This document shows, piece after piece, positions 1 through 8,925 of a stretch of 64,000 nucleotides of DNA (the first letter of the stretch is position 1; each line of letters opens with the position of its first letter). The DNA is from Methanosarcina siciliae T4/M (GTDB lineage Archaea; Halobacteriota; Methanosarcinia; Methanosarcinales; Methanosarcinaceae). Below the pieces are notes generated by a model. That model was given only the letters and a program-made list of their open reading frames with translations. It ran no database searches and was not told the DNA's origin. The position numbers and the translations under genes were made by a program. The DNA lies in the NCBI RefSeq assembly GCF_000970085.1, contig NZ_CP009506.1, positions 310,001-374,000 on the forward strand, in the 5' to 3' direction.

Positions 1-87
1 GGTGCCCCGGTAAATGTTGAGCCATCGGGAGAAGAGGTTCTCAGCGCCGAAGATGTAGTGCTGAAAGTTTATATCGGAGGGCAGTGA
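1..87 (+). CDS. fmdD: Formylmethanofuran dehydrogenase subunit D, C-terminal tail (partial)
   Basis: The first 28 codons in frame 1 (ending TGA at 85-87) encode a tail finishing ...VLKVYIGGQ, which fits the small molybdopterin-binding subunit D of formylmethanofuran dehydrogenase. The rest lies outside the window. The stop sits 2 nt before the ATG of the next gene, so the two are translationally close. The D-then-B order with B last in the operon matches the molybdenum-type fmdEFACDB arrangement of Methanosarcina, rather than the tungsten fwdDBAC order. Identification rests mostly on the neighbour, because the visible piece is short. Confidence 0.75.
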   Translation, partial: GAPVNVEPSGEEVLSAEDVVLKVYIGGQ

Positions 88-89
88 GC

Positions 90-1391
90 ATGATTTACAA
101 AAACATAGTCTGTCCTGTGTGCGGGGCAGCCTGTGATGATATCCAGGTTGAGTACGGGGACGGAAAGATTGAGGCCAGAAACGCATGTAAAATGGGGAAT
201 GCCAAGTTCAAGGAAGTCGTAAGTTCCCACAGAATCAGGCAGCCTCTTATCAAAGATGGTGGAAAACTGACCCCTGCAGCCTGGGACGAAGCTCTCGAGA
301 GAGCTGCCGATATCCTCGTCTCGGCAAAGCGCCCCCTCCTTTTCATGGGCAGTGAGACTTCCTGCGAAGCCCATGAAATCGGGCTCAAGATCGGGGAATA
401 CCTGGGTGCACTTGTTGACTCAAACGCAACTATCTGCCATGGCCCGACAGCAATGGGGATCCAGGAGTCCGGAAAAGTCGGTGCAACCGAAGGGCAGAAG
501 AAAAACAGAGGCGACCTCATTGTCTACTGGGGAACCAATCCTCTCGAGTCCATGCCCAGGCAGATGTCCAGGTACGGGGTTTTCCCGAGAGGTTACTGGA
601 CCAAACGCGGGCGTTTTGACCGTACGGTCATCACTGTGGACCCGAGAAGAACTCCTACGGCTGTTGCTTCCGATCTGCACGTGCAGCTTAAACCCAGCTC
701 GGACTACGAACTTGCAAGTGCTCTCCTCACCATGCTCCACGGGAAAACTCCTCACCCTTCAGTAGAAGAAATCACAGGAGTCCCGATCCCGGTCATGGAA
801 GAGATGCTCGATATGATGAAGAACTGCAACTTCGGAGCCATTTCCGTAGGTCTCGGGCTCTCCTCTTCCATTGGAAAGCACAGGAATGCCGAAATTGCAA
901 TGAACCTGGTAAAGGAGCTGAACAACTACTCCAAGTTCACTCTCGGAGCTCTCAGAGGCCACTGCAACGTTGCAGGTTTTAACCAGGTCGCTTCTTACAT
1001 GTACGGTTACCCCTTCGGGCTCGACTTCATGCGCGGACACCCGCGGTACAACCCCGGAGAATACACAACTGTGGACGTGCTGAGGGAAAAAGACGTGGAT
1101 GCGGCCCTTGTGATGTGTGCCGACCTTGTCTGCCACATCCCTGCAGACTGTGCAGCCTATCTTGCCGAAATCCCGATGGTCTGCCTGGACATTGCTCCCT
1201 GTCCGAGTACAGCCGCTTCGGATGTTGTGCTCCCGGGAGTCATTGACGCCATGGAATGTGACGGGACTTTCTACAGGCTCGACGATGTCGCAGTGCACTT
1301 CGAACCCTTCACAAGCTCTCCCTTCGAGTTTACGAAGAGCAACGAAGATACCCTGAAGCAGCTCTTTGAGAAGATAAAAACAAGAAAGTAA
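90..1391 (+). CDS. fmdB: Formylmethanofuran dehydrogenase subunit B (molybdenum type)
   Basis: This is the catalytic subunit of formylmethanofuran dehydrogenase, which reduces CO2 to formylmethanofuran as the first step of CO2-dependent methanogenesis, or oxidises it in methylotrophic growth. The 433-residue protein begins with a 4Fe-4S motif (Cys8, Cys11, Cys15, Cys33) and carries the molybdopterin active-site segment ICHGPTAMG with Cys at about residue 116; that position is an ordinary TGC codon, not selenocysteine. A GTG at 84 is in frame, but GGAGGG at 76-81 is spaced correctly only for the ATG at 90. Position after fmdD, last in the operon and followed by a terminator, supports fmdB over fwdB. 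A molybdate-type transporter lies 12 kb downstream. Confidence 0.92.
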   Translation: MIYKNIVCPVCGAACDDIQVEYGDGKIEARNACKMGNAKFKEVVSSHRIRQPLIKDGGKLTPAAWDEALERAADILVSAKRPLLFMGSETSCEAHEIGLKIGEYLGALVDSNATICHGPTAMGIQESGKVGATEGQKKNRGDLIVYWGTNPLESMPRQMSRYGVFPRGYWTKRGRFDRTVITVDPRRTPTAVASDLHVQLKPSSDYELASALLTMLHGKTPHPSVEEITGVPIPVMEEMLDMMKNCNFGAISVGLGLSSSIGKHRNAEIAMNLVKELNNYSKFTLGALRGHCNVAGFNQVASYMYGYPFGLDFMRGHPRYNPGEYTTVDVLREKDVDAALVMCADLVCHIPADCAAYLAEIPMVCLDIAPCPSTAASDVVLPGVIDAMECDGTFYRLDDVAVHFEPFTSSPFEFTKSNEDTLKQLFEKIKTRK

Positions 1392-1447
1392 GTTAGGTCT
1401 GCTTTCACGGATTCTCTATTTAAGGATAGTGCAAACAGACAGATGGT

Positions 1448-1479
1448 GTGAGAGTGATGAAAAGCTCTCACCTTTTTTT
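1448..1479 (+). terminator. Terminator of the fmd operon
   Basis: A perfect 7-bp stem, GTGAGAG (1448-1454) with CTCTCAC (1465-1471), is followed by a run of seven T. It lies 57 nt after the fmdB stop, so it most likely ends the fmd transcript. Confidence 0.7.
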
Positions 1480-1527
1480 CTTTCCAGTTTCCTGTGGATA
1501 CAATACCAAAACTACGGATCCTGATTG

Positions 1528-1559
1528 ATATTGTTCAGTAAGTAATATTGTTCAGTAAG
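1528..1559. repeat. Two 15-bp direct repeats between fmdB and the SIMPL gene
   Basis: ATATTGTTCAGTAAG occurs at 1528-1542 and again at 1545-1559 (period 17). The rest of the gap 1480-1809 is AT-rich without a convincing gene. Function unknown. Confidence 0.6.
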
Positions 1560-1809
1560 ATCTTGGCTTTGTACAAACTCCCTAAATTCTGATAAATTTT
1601 TTACAAATCCCCTTTTCTATCTTTCACCCAATTTCCTCTTTTCATTACTTCTGTATATTTTTTCCTTCGATATCAGGCGACTGCCATAACTGCGGCCGTA
1701 GTCGAAGTTTAGGTAATTCTTTAATATGTGCGGGTACATTTATTACTTGCTAGAACTAGCTGAATTGTCAGTCAAAAGTTAAAAAGCATTGAAAAAGGAG
1801 TATGTGAAA

Positions 1810-2559
1810 ATGTCACAGGAAAATAAAAACGATAAATCTTATTATGTTATCATTGCGCTATCAGTTGTTCTGGTGCTAATGTCAGCAACGATATACGCCA
1901 TTTCACAGAACGGGTCCGAAAAGGGCACGGAAAATACTATTTCCATGAGTGGGTATGCTGAACAGAAAGTTGTTCCTGACACGGCAACATTGAACATAGG
2001 GGTTGTAGTTCAGTCTGAAACTGCAAAGGAAGCATCGGATGAAAATGCAGCCCTTATGAGCGCCGTAATAGCAGAACTCAAAGCAATGGGCCTTCAGGAC
2101 AGGGAAATAAAGACCTCCTATGTTTACGTGTACCCGGTATATAACTACGAGAACGAACGAACAATCACAGGTTACTCTGCATCCAACAGCGTGCAGATCA
2201 CAACCACAAATCTCGACAACCTGAGTGAGATCATTGACAGGTCCACAGCCGCCGGAGCTAATGAAATCGGAAGCATTTCCTTCTCGGTCTCAGATGATAT
2301 GCAAAAGCAGCTTCGTGAAGACCTGATGAACGAGGCAGTAACCGATGCATCATCAAAAGCCACTGCACTTGCTAAGAGCCTGGGGGTTGAGGTTACTGGC
2401 GTGAAAGCCTCGTCCATAAGTGAAAACGGCGGTTCCAGAGTCTATTACGATTACGATATTGCAACGGAAGAAATGGGTTCAGGTGCGGTTTCCACTCCTG
2501 TCCAGCCAGGCGAGTCTACTGTTTCAATGTCAGTACAGGTCACGTATTATATTGAATAA
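1810..2559 (+). CDS. SIMPL (DUF541) domain membrane-anchored protein
   Basis: The protein has 249 residues: a short basic N-terminus, one hydrophobic segment at about residues 12-32 (uncleaved anchor or signal), then a SIMPL/DUF541 domain to the end. Typical family features are visible: the start ISMSGYAEQKVVPDTATL, a central region with SASNSVQITTTNLDNL, and the closing beta strand VSMSVQVTYYIE. The domain should face outward. SIMPL proteins are often envelope-associated, but their biochemical role is generally unknown. A TTG at 1789 is in frame, but AAAAGGAG at 1793-1800 lies inside that extension and is correctly spaced for ATG 1810. No partner gene is adjacent. Confidence 0.85.
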   Translation: MSQENKNDKSYYVIIALSVVLVLMSATIYAISQNGSEKGTENTISMSGYAEQKVVPDTATLNIGVVVQSETAKEASDENAALMSAVIAELKAMGLQDREIKTSYVYVYPVYNYENERTITGYSASNSVQITTTNLDNLSEIIDRSTAAGANEIGSISFSVSDDMQKQLREDLMNEAVTDASSKATALAKSLGVEVTGVKASSISENGGSRVYYDYDIATEEMGSGAVSTPVQPGESTVSMSVQVTYYIE

Positions 2560-2617
2560 GAAATCCTATCATTAAAAATTGGGCTAAGCGGTTTGAACAC
2601 AAGCGTACAGGTGATCA

Positions 2618-2651
2618 GAAGTTGCAGACAACGAATGCTGTTTGCAACTTC
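2618..2651 (+). terminator. Long hairpin downstream of the SIMPL gene
   Basis: GAAGTTGCAGAC (2618-2629) pairs with GTTTGCAACTTC (2640-2651) over 12 bp with one G-U pair and a 10-nt loop. A weak T-rich stretch follows (GTGTCTTTTTG). It is placed as a terminator for the SIMPL gene but could instead be a structured RNA element. Confidence 0.45.
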
Positions 2652-2925
2652 CCAGGTCAATGTGTCTTTTTGAATATTTCAATCAAAAAATGTAAAATTA
2701 CTGGATTCTGGAATGGGGTCAAAATCCCTACTTTTATATTTTTTAAGGAAATTTGGTGGTCCCTTATTAATCGGTTGACATTATCCGGATATCCGAAACC
2801 GGGGTTTTTTGTTTTATTGATTCTACTCCTTGCAGGCTGAACCTGTCTCGTCTGCACCATAAAAGAGGAACAGACTAATTCATGTCTTGACCCGGGGGAT
2901 TTCATTAAAATTCACAGATACATAT

Positions 2926-2972
2926 AAGCGCTTCCGCCAGCTTGTAAGCGTCTCCACCAGCTTGTCTGGCGG
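2926..2972. repeat. 20-bp tandem repeat with terminal inverted repeat
   Basis: Two 20-bp units with three differences, AAGCGCTTCCGCCAGCTTGT (2926-2945) and 2946-2965, are followed by CTGGCGG (2966-2972), the inverse of CCGCCAG at 2934-2940. It sits in the 751-nt gene-free gap 2560-3310. Short open frames there lack ribosome sites and any recognisable protein. Confidence 0.6.
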
Positions 2973-3111
2973 CCTTCACAAAAGGAAAAAAGCAAAAAAC
3001 AGGAATTATAGGGCTTTCCGGTCACTTTTAGCTGTTATTTTCCGTTCCATTAATTTTTTTATTTGCTAGCTTTTATTTCTTCTTTTTTCTTTTTAGTCTA
3101 TTTGGGAAAGA

Positions 3112-3300
3112 CCGCTCTCCTGCGTCGAGCGGGACAAGAACGGCAGAATATAGTGAATATGGTTGTACGAATCAGAATACCCTGAATTTTAGTCCGCTTG
3201 AACGAGCGAAAGCGAGTGAAACGGACCGCGTACTCCCGAGGCGCAATTCGGGTGGCGCAACTAGGGATATCAACCATATAATGGTGGATGACCGGAAATT
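3112..3300. ncRNA. GC-rich island with consecutive hairpins; candidate structured RNA
   Basis: Within AT-rich intergenic DNA this stretch is locally GC-rich and can form several hairpins: CCGCTC (3112-3117) with GAGCGG (3127-3132); GTCCG (3192-3196) with CGGAC (3222-3226); CCCGA (3235-3239) with TCGGG (3248-3252); and near 3267-3291 an imperfect ATCAACCAT / ATGGTGGAT pair. There is no credible reading frame. It could be a small RNA, a dispersed repeat or a remnant. Strand cannot be decided. Confidence 0.3.
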
Positions 3301-3310
3301 TCGTTTTCTA

Positions 3311-4330
3311 TCAATAAGTTTCCTTATGAAGGGTTTTATACAAGGTTTTCGCGATTGAATATTTTTTGCTCTCCAGGGTCACGTTATAGTATGGAATTAG
3401 CTTCGGGGAAAAACCCATTATAAAATCCACAAATGTGGGAACATTTGCTGCCATTACGTTCATGTATTCGAAGTTTCGGGATTTCAGGTCAAGAAATTCA
3501 TTATAATACAGAAGAGCATTTGAGCCCAGATGGCCAAAATCCGGGTTCAGGGCTGAGGTCCAGATTACAGCGCATTTCTTTCCGTAAAGATTTAAGTGGG
3601 CTGCAACAGCTTCATCCTCGGGAGTCTCTGAGACAAACATGTATCCAATGTCTTTTGCCTTAATCAAATTAAAAACTCTTTCATAGAACCCTCCTGGTAA
3701 GGGTGGTTTTAAATTCCGTTTTTCGTAAGCCGATGAAAGCAGACGGTAATATGTTTCAGGGTCGTTTGAGATTCTCGTTTTAAGCCCGGCTTCGTCTGCA
3801 CTTTTAAGTTCCAGCCGCCTTTCCATTGAAAGGTTGTTGTCTGCGTTTTCTTTAAGATTAAGATAATGGGTATAACGTACAGCAGAATTCCATCCATTCC
3901 ACGTAAACGGTCTTATGTCCTCAAATCCCGGAGAGAACGTAAGATGAATGCTGTCAAATCCCTGCCTGCAGAGAAATTCCCTGAGAGAATTGAGGATTTC
4001 GTGAGTTTCCTGTGCCTGTTTACTTGCTTTGGAGCTGGCACTCTCTTTCATAAGAGGTCCACTGTAGCTGGTCATATTACAGGTTGAAGTTGCCACTTTC
4101 AACATTCCTTTGATATCTTTTATAAAAAGAGGGCATCCTCCCACAAGCTCTCCTTTTCTGAAACAACCGTAGATTTTAAAATCTTTTGACAGGGCATCCC
4201 TGCAGATTTCCAGCCAGTCACTTGTGTGAAAAAGCGTACCGGCTTGAGCTTTTTCTACAAGCAAGTTCCATTCTTTGTATTCGGATGGCAATAATTCCCT
4301 GACTTCAATTTCGCCCATTTTAAGCTCCAT
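3311..4330 (-). CDS. FemAB-like / GNAT-fold acyltransferase
   Basis: A soluble 339-residue protein with the layout of the FemAB / BioF2-like acetyltransferase group. The N-terminal half has the family signature around LFHTSDWLEICRDAL and KGELVGGCPLFI; the second half has a GNAT-like block with YEKRNLKPPLPGGFYERVF and the segment VAAHLNLYGKKCAVIWTSA. In bacteria such enzymes transfer aminoacyl groups to peptidoglycan precursors. In archaea without peptidoglycan they are thought to modify surface glycans, lipids or small molecules, so no substrate is assigned. ATG codons at 4330 and 4318 are both possible starts. The methyltransferase upstream (170 nt away, same strand) might be co-transcribed. 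Confidence 0.75.
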   Translation of the reverse strand: MELKMGEIEVRELLPSEYKEWNLLVEKAQAGTLFHTSDWLEICRDALSKDFKIYGCFRKGELVGGCPLFIKDIKGMLKVATSTCNMTSYSGPLMKESASSKASKQAQETHEILNSLREFLCRQGFDSIHLTFSPGFEDIRPFTWNGWNSAVRYTHYLNLKENADNNLSMERRLELKSADEAGLKTRISNDPETYYRLLSSAYEKRNLKPPLPGGFYERVFNLIKAKDIGYMFVSETPEDEAVAAHLNLYGKKCAVIWTSALNPDFGHLGSNALLYYNEFLDLKSRNFEYMNVMAANVPTFVDFIMGFSPKLIPYYNVTLESKKYSIAKTLYKTLHKETY

Positions 4331-4499
4331 ATAAATAGGTGATAAGCTCCATACAAATAGATAATATTCTTATCTGTGATGAATGACTCAGTTCCGATAT
4401 CTGTGGTAAAGTGAATGCTATTCGTTAACAAAAAATAAAATGAATTTTTAAGTTCATCTGCCGAAGGCAAGTTTAATTCGATCTTCATCTGAATAGCGT

Positions 4500-5324
4500 T
4501 TAACTTCGGAATATTATTGCATGATATTTGTATTCGTAATACATTGATTGTACACAAATCATTTCAAAACCATTTTTATTTGAAATTTTTTTAATTTTAT
4601 TGGGATAATGGGAATACCCCAAAATATCTCTTGGGCGTCTTTTCAAGCTTGACGATATTGAATTTTTAACCCCGCAAACCGCTTTGGATAATATTTTCCG
4701 GCAACTTTTATCCTGTGAAAACAGTCCCATTCTCCATAAGGGGTATAAGCGAGGGTCCAGCATGTCAAATAATACTATTTTACCTCCTTCATTAAGATAT
4801 TTTGATGCATTGAAAATAAAATCATCAATTTCTTGATATGTCAGGTATTGAAATACTCCGGCTGCAGTTATTCTATCGAAGGAAGAGTCCAGCTTGTCCC
4901 AGACAGTTTTGTCGTCAGCCAGGATTAAAGTTGTATTTTTACAATTTCTGGCCCTTATTCTTTTGCTTGCTTCCTCAAGCATGGAGGGGGAAAAGTCAAC
5001 TCCTATCGTCTTTTCATATTCCTGTGCATAATAAACCAGAAGCTCTCCGGCTCCGCACCCAAAGTCAAGAAGGATTTTTCCGCCATCCAGGTGGAATAAT
5101 TTTTCCTTTGCTTCCATAGCAAGAAATTCCTCAGCTGAAGATCTGTGGCCTCCGCTTCTCTTATCTGCAAAAAACTCTTCCCATACATTTTTTGGTTTCA
5201 AAATCTCATTTTCATATCCTGCGGACCTGTTTTTTTCATATACTCCAGACACTTCATTTTCATGCCCCACCAACATATTTTTAGATGCCCCCAAATTTTG
5301 CTTTTTTATACCCCTTCCACACAC
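4500..5324 (-). CDS. Class I SAM-dependent methyltransferase
   Basis: A 274-residue protein with a clear SAM-binding core: motif I LLDFGCGAGELL near residue 85, the acidic post-strand 2 residue in GVDFSPSM, the strand 4 region FDRITAAGVFQYL, and the post-motif LNEGGKIVLFDML. About 45 N-terminal residues are polar and low in similarity to the family, so the true start may be one of several internal ATG codons. The substrate is unknown. It lies upstream of the FemAB-like gene on the same strand and may act with it on a common envelope or small-molecule substrate, but nothing in the sequence proves this. Confidence 0.78.
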   Translation of the reverse strand: MCGRGIKKQNLGASKNMLVGHENEVSGVYEKNRSAGYENEILKPKNVWEEFFADKRSGGHRSSAEEFLAMEAKEKLFHLDGGKILLDFGCGAGELLVYYAQEYEKTIGVDFSPSMLEEASKRIRARNCKNTTLILADDKTVWDKLDSSFDRITAAGVFQYLTYQEIDDFIFNASKYLNEGGKIVLFDMLDPRLYPLWRMGLFSQDKSCRKILSKAVCGVKNSISSSLKRRPRDILGYSHYPNKIKKISNKNGFEMICVQSMYYEYKYHAIIFRS

Positions 5325-5816
5325 CCTAAAATTGCCATATTGTCAGTTCTCTTAGTTATTCTCCCCAAAATAACTGAAAACTGTAAAAATATACTAAAAA
5401 GTTTTATTTTATATATTCGTATATATAAATTTCTCTAGTGGCTGAAGTATCTTCAAATTTGTTTTTTAATACTCATTATTCACCGACTTCATCTTTCTCC
5501 TCGTTTATAAATATTAATGTCTTCCCAATTTGTCCAGAACTTGAATCCATCTAGTTTCAAAAAAATGTGTATCTTTTGAGTCATAATTTCTCGTTTTAAG
5601 TGCATTAGTATATAATTAGAAAATTTAAAAAGTATTTTATGCTCTACCAGCATCTCATTTAAGGAACTCTTGCAGTTGAGATGTAAAGCCAGTAACATAA
5701 AACTCCAACCTGTCTAAACATTTCATTTTTACAAACTAGCGAGGGATTGCTTTTGAAATTCTTTTTAAGCAATAATCGAAGTCCAAACTCTAAAACAACC
5801 CTGAGGTCTGGTTAAA
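5325..5816. other. Gene-free AT-rich gap
   Basis: This is divergent promoter space between the leftward methyltransferase and the rightward secreted-protein gene. A 69-codon leftward frame (5489-5698) has no ribosome site or recognisable motif. A short inverted repeat TTGCTT / AAGCAA lies near 5750-5775. Nothing else is seen. Confidence 0.5.
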
Positions 5817-6821
5817 ATGCTCAAAAGAAGGAACATTGGCAAATGGCTGGTGCTTACATTATTTATTTGTTTTTTATTATCTGGTTCTGCAAGTGCCGAT
5901 GAAAACGAATTGAATGACTCCGAAGCTAATGAAATCTCTGCTTCTATACAGGAATTTGCAAATGACCCCTCTTTCATAGCCTACAGGGGAACCATACCGG
6001 AAACAATTGACCAGGAGTGGAAAAATTCAATTGTAGATTGCTGGCTAAATCTTAACCGAATAGGGCCTTCATATTCCGAATTTGATCGCGCTATAAAAAG
6101 CGTTGCTGCCAGTGATGTAATTATAGTTGAACTGGGCTCTGCTTATAAAGGAGAAGTAGATGACTCAAGAATTGACGAGATGTACCAGAAAATTGAGGAT
6201 TATTGTGAAGAACAGGAGGGAATAAGTGAGATCCCTGTGGTCTTTATGTGGGCATGGGATGAAGAGGATCTCCCGTTACCGGACTATGGGCCCCAGATTT
6301 TTGAAGAAGCTAGGAAGAATCCATTGTTCGTAGCTGCTCGTGGGACAATGCCTGTAATTACAGATGCGAGTGAAAAAGTGGAATGGACAGATTCACTTGT
6401 CCAGTGTAGTCGGTCACTTGGTGACCCTTATAATACCGATACAGGAATTATGCCGTATTTTGTCGAATTCGGGGGTCCTGTGAGTAGTTTTGGAACCGAT
6501 ATAAATGGATATTTAGCAGTAGGTTTCGAAGGATACAGTTCAGAAAAAGTAAATGAATCGTTAATTGATGAAATATATCAGGTAATAGACGAAAGCTGTG
6601 AGCAGGAAGGCATAAGTGAAGTACCGGTCGTTTTTGAGTATATAGGATACATAACAGAAGATATAGCGGTTGAAGGACCGTATGTGAATGAAAGCAATGA
6701 TACTAACTTATCAGGTAATAAAGACGAGAGCACTGGCAATGAGACAACCAATCAAACACCTGGCTTTACTTCAATAATGCTAGTCCTGAGCTTATTGTTT
6801 TTGGTTAAAACAAGAAAGTAG
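5817..6821 (+). CDS. Secreted two-repeat protein with PGF-CTERM-like anchor
   Basis: 334 residues: basic start plus hydrophobic signal peptide ending near SASADE (residue 28); two related domains of roughly 115 residues, the first beginning at NDPSFIAYRGTIPETID and the second at NPLFVAARGTMPVITD, each ending with a D-E-(I/M)-Y-Q helix and a Cys-containing EISE(I/V)PVVF-type strand; a Thr/Asn-rich linker with N-glycosylation sites; and the C-terminus TPGFTSIMLVLSLLFLVKTRK. That tail (PGF, hydrophobic stretch, basic end) matches the PGF-CTERM signal of archaeosortase substrates, so the protein is probably lipid-anchored on the S-layer. The duplicated domain itself is not recognised. Confidence 0.75.
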   Translation: MLKRRNIGKWLVLTLFICFLLSGSASADENELNDSEANEISASIQEFANDPSFIAYRGTIPETIDQEWKNSIVDCWLNLNRIGPSYSEFDRAIKSVAASDVIIVELGSAYKGEVDDSRIDEMYQKIEDYCEEQEGISEIPVVFMWAWDEEDLPLPDYGPQIFEEARKNPLFVAARGTMPVITDASEKVEWTDSLVQCSRSLGDPYNTDTGIMPYFVEFGGPVSSFGTDINGYLAVGFEGYSSEKVNESLIDEIYQVIDESCEQEGISEVPVVFEYIGYITEDIAVEGPYVNESNDTNLSGNKDESTGNETTNQTPGFTSIMLVLSLLFLVKTRK

Positions 6822-6862
6822 AACTTGCATATTAAGCAGGTTCCTCAAAAAGGATTTTTTTT
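6821..6862 (+). terminator. Terminator after the PGF-CTERM gene
   Basis: GAACTTGC (6821-6828) pairs with GCAGGTTC (6836-6843), 8 bp with one G-U pair, and an eight-T run follows at 6855-6862. Confidence 0.5.
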
Positions 6863-6937
6863 AATAGTTATTGCTGAAATAGTTATACTCTGCATACTGG
6901 ATTCTCTACAGTAAATAATTATTTGGGGTGAGATCGA

Positions 6938-7873
6938 ATGAATATGCGTAATAAACTACCTTTGGATAAAGTTTGCCTGGTAATTATTCTGGGGCTTGCA
7001 ATGGTGATATTTTTTTCCGGATGTGCGGAAAATAAGGTTTCAGCTGCTGAAGAACTCAATACTTCTTCTCTACTTATTAATAACGCTGATTTAAAAGTTG
7101 AAAGTGCAATTTCAGATATGGATGACGGCACCTATACTTCTGCAAAGAGCAAACTCAAGGCTGCAAGAGTGGATTATGAGGAGGCTTTAAAAATCCTCAA
7201 TAATGCTTCTTCGGATTATGAAGAGGAAACTCAGTATATTGAAAGATATACGACTTTTGCAGAGGTTGGGCTGGATAGTGTTAATTCTTCCGAAAATATC
7301 GTTCTTGCGACGGAGCATCTTGATAAATGTATAGCATATTTAAGTTCGGAAGATCTCGACCTGAGCAGAAAAGAGCTTCACAAAGCAAATGAAGCTTTAA
7401 ACAACTCTATCGTTTATCTGCGTTCGGCAAAAGAAAAAATTTCTCCTATTGACCCTGATTCAGTACCTGTAGAAGAGAAAAGTTACATTATTATTCTAAA
7501 AGATAGTATCGAAACTAGCGAGAAAATGGGCTTGGAACTTAAGGAAATAACAAATGGAATGTATCCATACCTGGATGGGGCCGGGCATTTATTCGATGCG
7601 GAAGAATATCTCAAAGCTGAAGAATGGGATAAAGCTGCTGATGAGTTTGCTAACTCTTCTGTAAAGTTTTCCGAATCGAAGAAAAGCCTGGAAAAACTTA
7701 AAGATTCAGAGTACTCGGAAATTTCAGTAGGGGCAATTGAAATTTGTGGAGTCATTACACAATTTGAAAAAGATTTGCCGTGTCTTGAAGCTGGCTGCAG
7801 ATATATGGAAAATGGCAGTTATTATCAGGCAAACGCAGAATTCAGCAAGCTTTTTTACCTTAGTTCCATATAA
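6938..7873 (+). CDS. Predicted lipoprotein with helical repeats
   Basis: 311 residues starting at an ATG preceded by GGGGTGAG. The N-terminus has a signal peptide ending in a lipobox-like FFSGC (Cys at about residue 29), so it is probably lipid-modified and held on the outer face of the membrane. The rest is rich in Glu, Lys, Ser and Ala and is predicted to be helical, with repeated blocks resembling tetratricopeptide-type hairpins (for example SAKSKLKAARVDYEEALKIL and EEWDKAADEFANSSVKF). No catalytic motif is visible. Its neighbour upstream is also a surface protein but has its own terminator, so co-transcription is not indicated. Function unknown. Confidence 0.7.
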   Translation: MNMRNKLPLDKVCLVIILGLAMVIFFSGCAENKVSAAEELNTSSLLINNADLKVESAISDMDDGTYTSAKSKLKAARVDYEEALKILNNASSDYEEETQYIERYTTFAEVGLDSVNSSENIVLATEHLDKCIAYLSSEDLDLSRKELHKANEALNNSIVYLRSAKEKISPIDPDSVPVEEKSYIIILKDSIETSEKMGLELKEITNGMYPYLDGAGHLFDAEEYLKAEEWDKAADEFANSSVKFSESKKSLEKLKDSEYSEISVGAIEICGVITQFEKDLPCLEAGCRYMENGSYYQANAEFSKLFYLSSI

Positions 7874-8180
7874 TAAGCACATAATTTTCCATGCATCTTC
7901 GGTTAGGTGATGAATCAGGATAAATTTCCCCTATTTCACAGAAGTTCCCCAAAATATTCATTGATTTGAAGTTGGTATTGAATATCGGTTTCAGGATTTG
8001 TGTTGTAATCCGGGGCTATTTTGGGTTCGAAATCGATAGCATACAGACAAGAAAATTTAGCCGATGACCGGTGATATTAATCTATAAGTTCGCCTGCCAG
8101 ATGAAAGATATATGACATCGGCTGCAAATATGACCGTGCTGTCTGGCGCTGATTAAATCCCACAGCCGGGGTTATAAATT
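7874..8180. other. Gap upstream of purN, no feature seen
   Basis: 307 nt of mixed composition with no gene, strong hairpin or clear ribosome-controlled element recognised. Confidence 0.5.
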
Positions 8181-8795
8181 ATGATAAGTGAAAATACAGC
8201 GAAACTGCATATCGCAATATTTGCTTCCCATACAGGAACCAATATGCAGGCAATTATTGATGCTTGCAGAAGAGGGGATTTGAATGGGAAAGTATGTGCT
8301 GTTATAAGCAACAACTCAAATTCGCAAGCACTGGAGAAGGCAAGAATAGCAGGAGTCTCTGAATATCACCTAAGCAATAAAACGTATCCGGAAGAAGATG
8401 AATTGGATGAAGCAATATGTAAAGTACTAACTGAAAGTGGTGCAGACATAGTTGCCCTTGCCGGGTACATGAAAAAGCTGGGCCCTAAGGTTTTGAAACA
8501 GTACAGAGGACGTATACTCAACATTCATCCTTCACTCTTGCCCAAATACGGCGGCAAAGGGATGTATGGGACCTACGTGCACGAAGCGGTTATCGGTGCG
8601 GGAGAGAAAACAACGGGAGTTACAATTCATCTGGTAGAAGAGGAATATGATACGGGAAAAATAATTCGGCAATGTGAAATTGAGGTCCTGGGGGGTGATA
8701 CGATAGATACCCTGTCAAAAAGGGTTCTTGAAAGAGAACACGCCTTCTATGTGGAGACCTTGAAACTAATAAGTGAAGGTGTAATTAAACTGTAA
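8181..8795 (+). CDS. purN: Phosphoribosylglycinamide formyltransferase
   Basis: A folate- or methanopterin-type GAR transformylase of purine synthesis, converting GAR to formyl-GAR. The 204-residue length is normal for PurN. Conserved elements are visible: an N-terminal phosphate-binding SHTGTNMQAII, VISNN, the catalytic Asn-His segment ILNIHPSLLPKYGGKGMYG, and the catalytic Asp in EEEYDTGKII. Many methanogens use formate-dependent PurT instead, so a PurN is worth noting, although it is usual in Methanosarcina. It is a single gene with no purine neighbours. Confidence 0.92.
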   Translation: MISENTAKLHIAIFASHTGTNMQAIIDACRRGDLNGKVCAVISNNSNSQALEKARIAGVSEYHLSNKTYPEEDELDEAICKVLTESGADIVALAGYMKKLGPKVLKQYRGRILNIHPSLLPKYGGKGMYGTYVHEAVIGAGEKTTGVTIHLVEEEYDTGKIIRQCEIEVLGGDTIDTLSKRVLEREHAFYVETLKLISEGVIKL

Positions 8796-8925
8796 TGATA
8801 AAAACGGCAATGACAGGTGATTCTTTCAGCCCCGGTGTCCTTGCAGCCTGGCAGCCGAGGGGCATATACAACGTCTTCGTGCATTAGTGCGGATAAGCGG
8901 GTTCAACTGAGAAAGGAATGGTCGA

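Noticed and set aside
2622..2840. 72-codon open frame in the gap after the SIMPL gene
   Set aside because: No ribosome site, overlaps a long hairpin, and no recognisable motif; composition matches intergenic DNA.
8796..8925. GC-rich stretch before the HAD gene considered as a riboswitch
   Set aside because: Only a bulged GCCCC/GGGGC pairing can be drawn; no known riboswitch core is visible.
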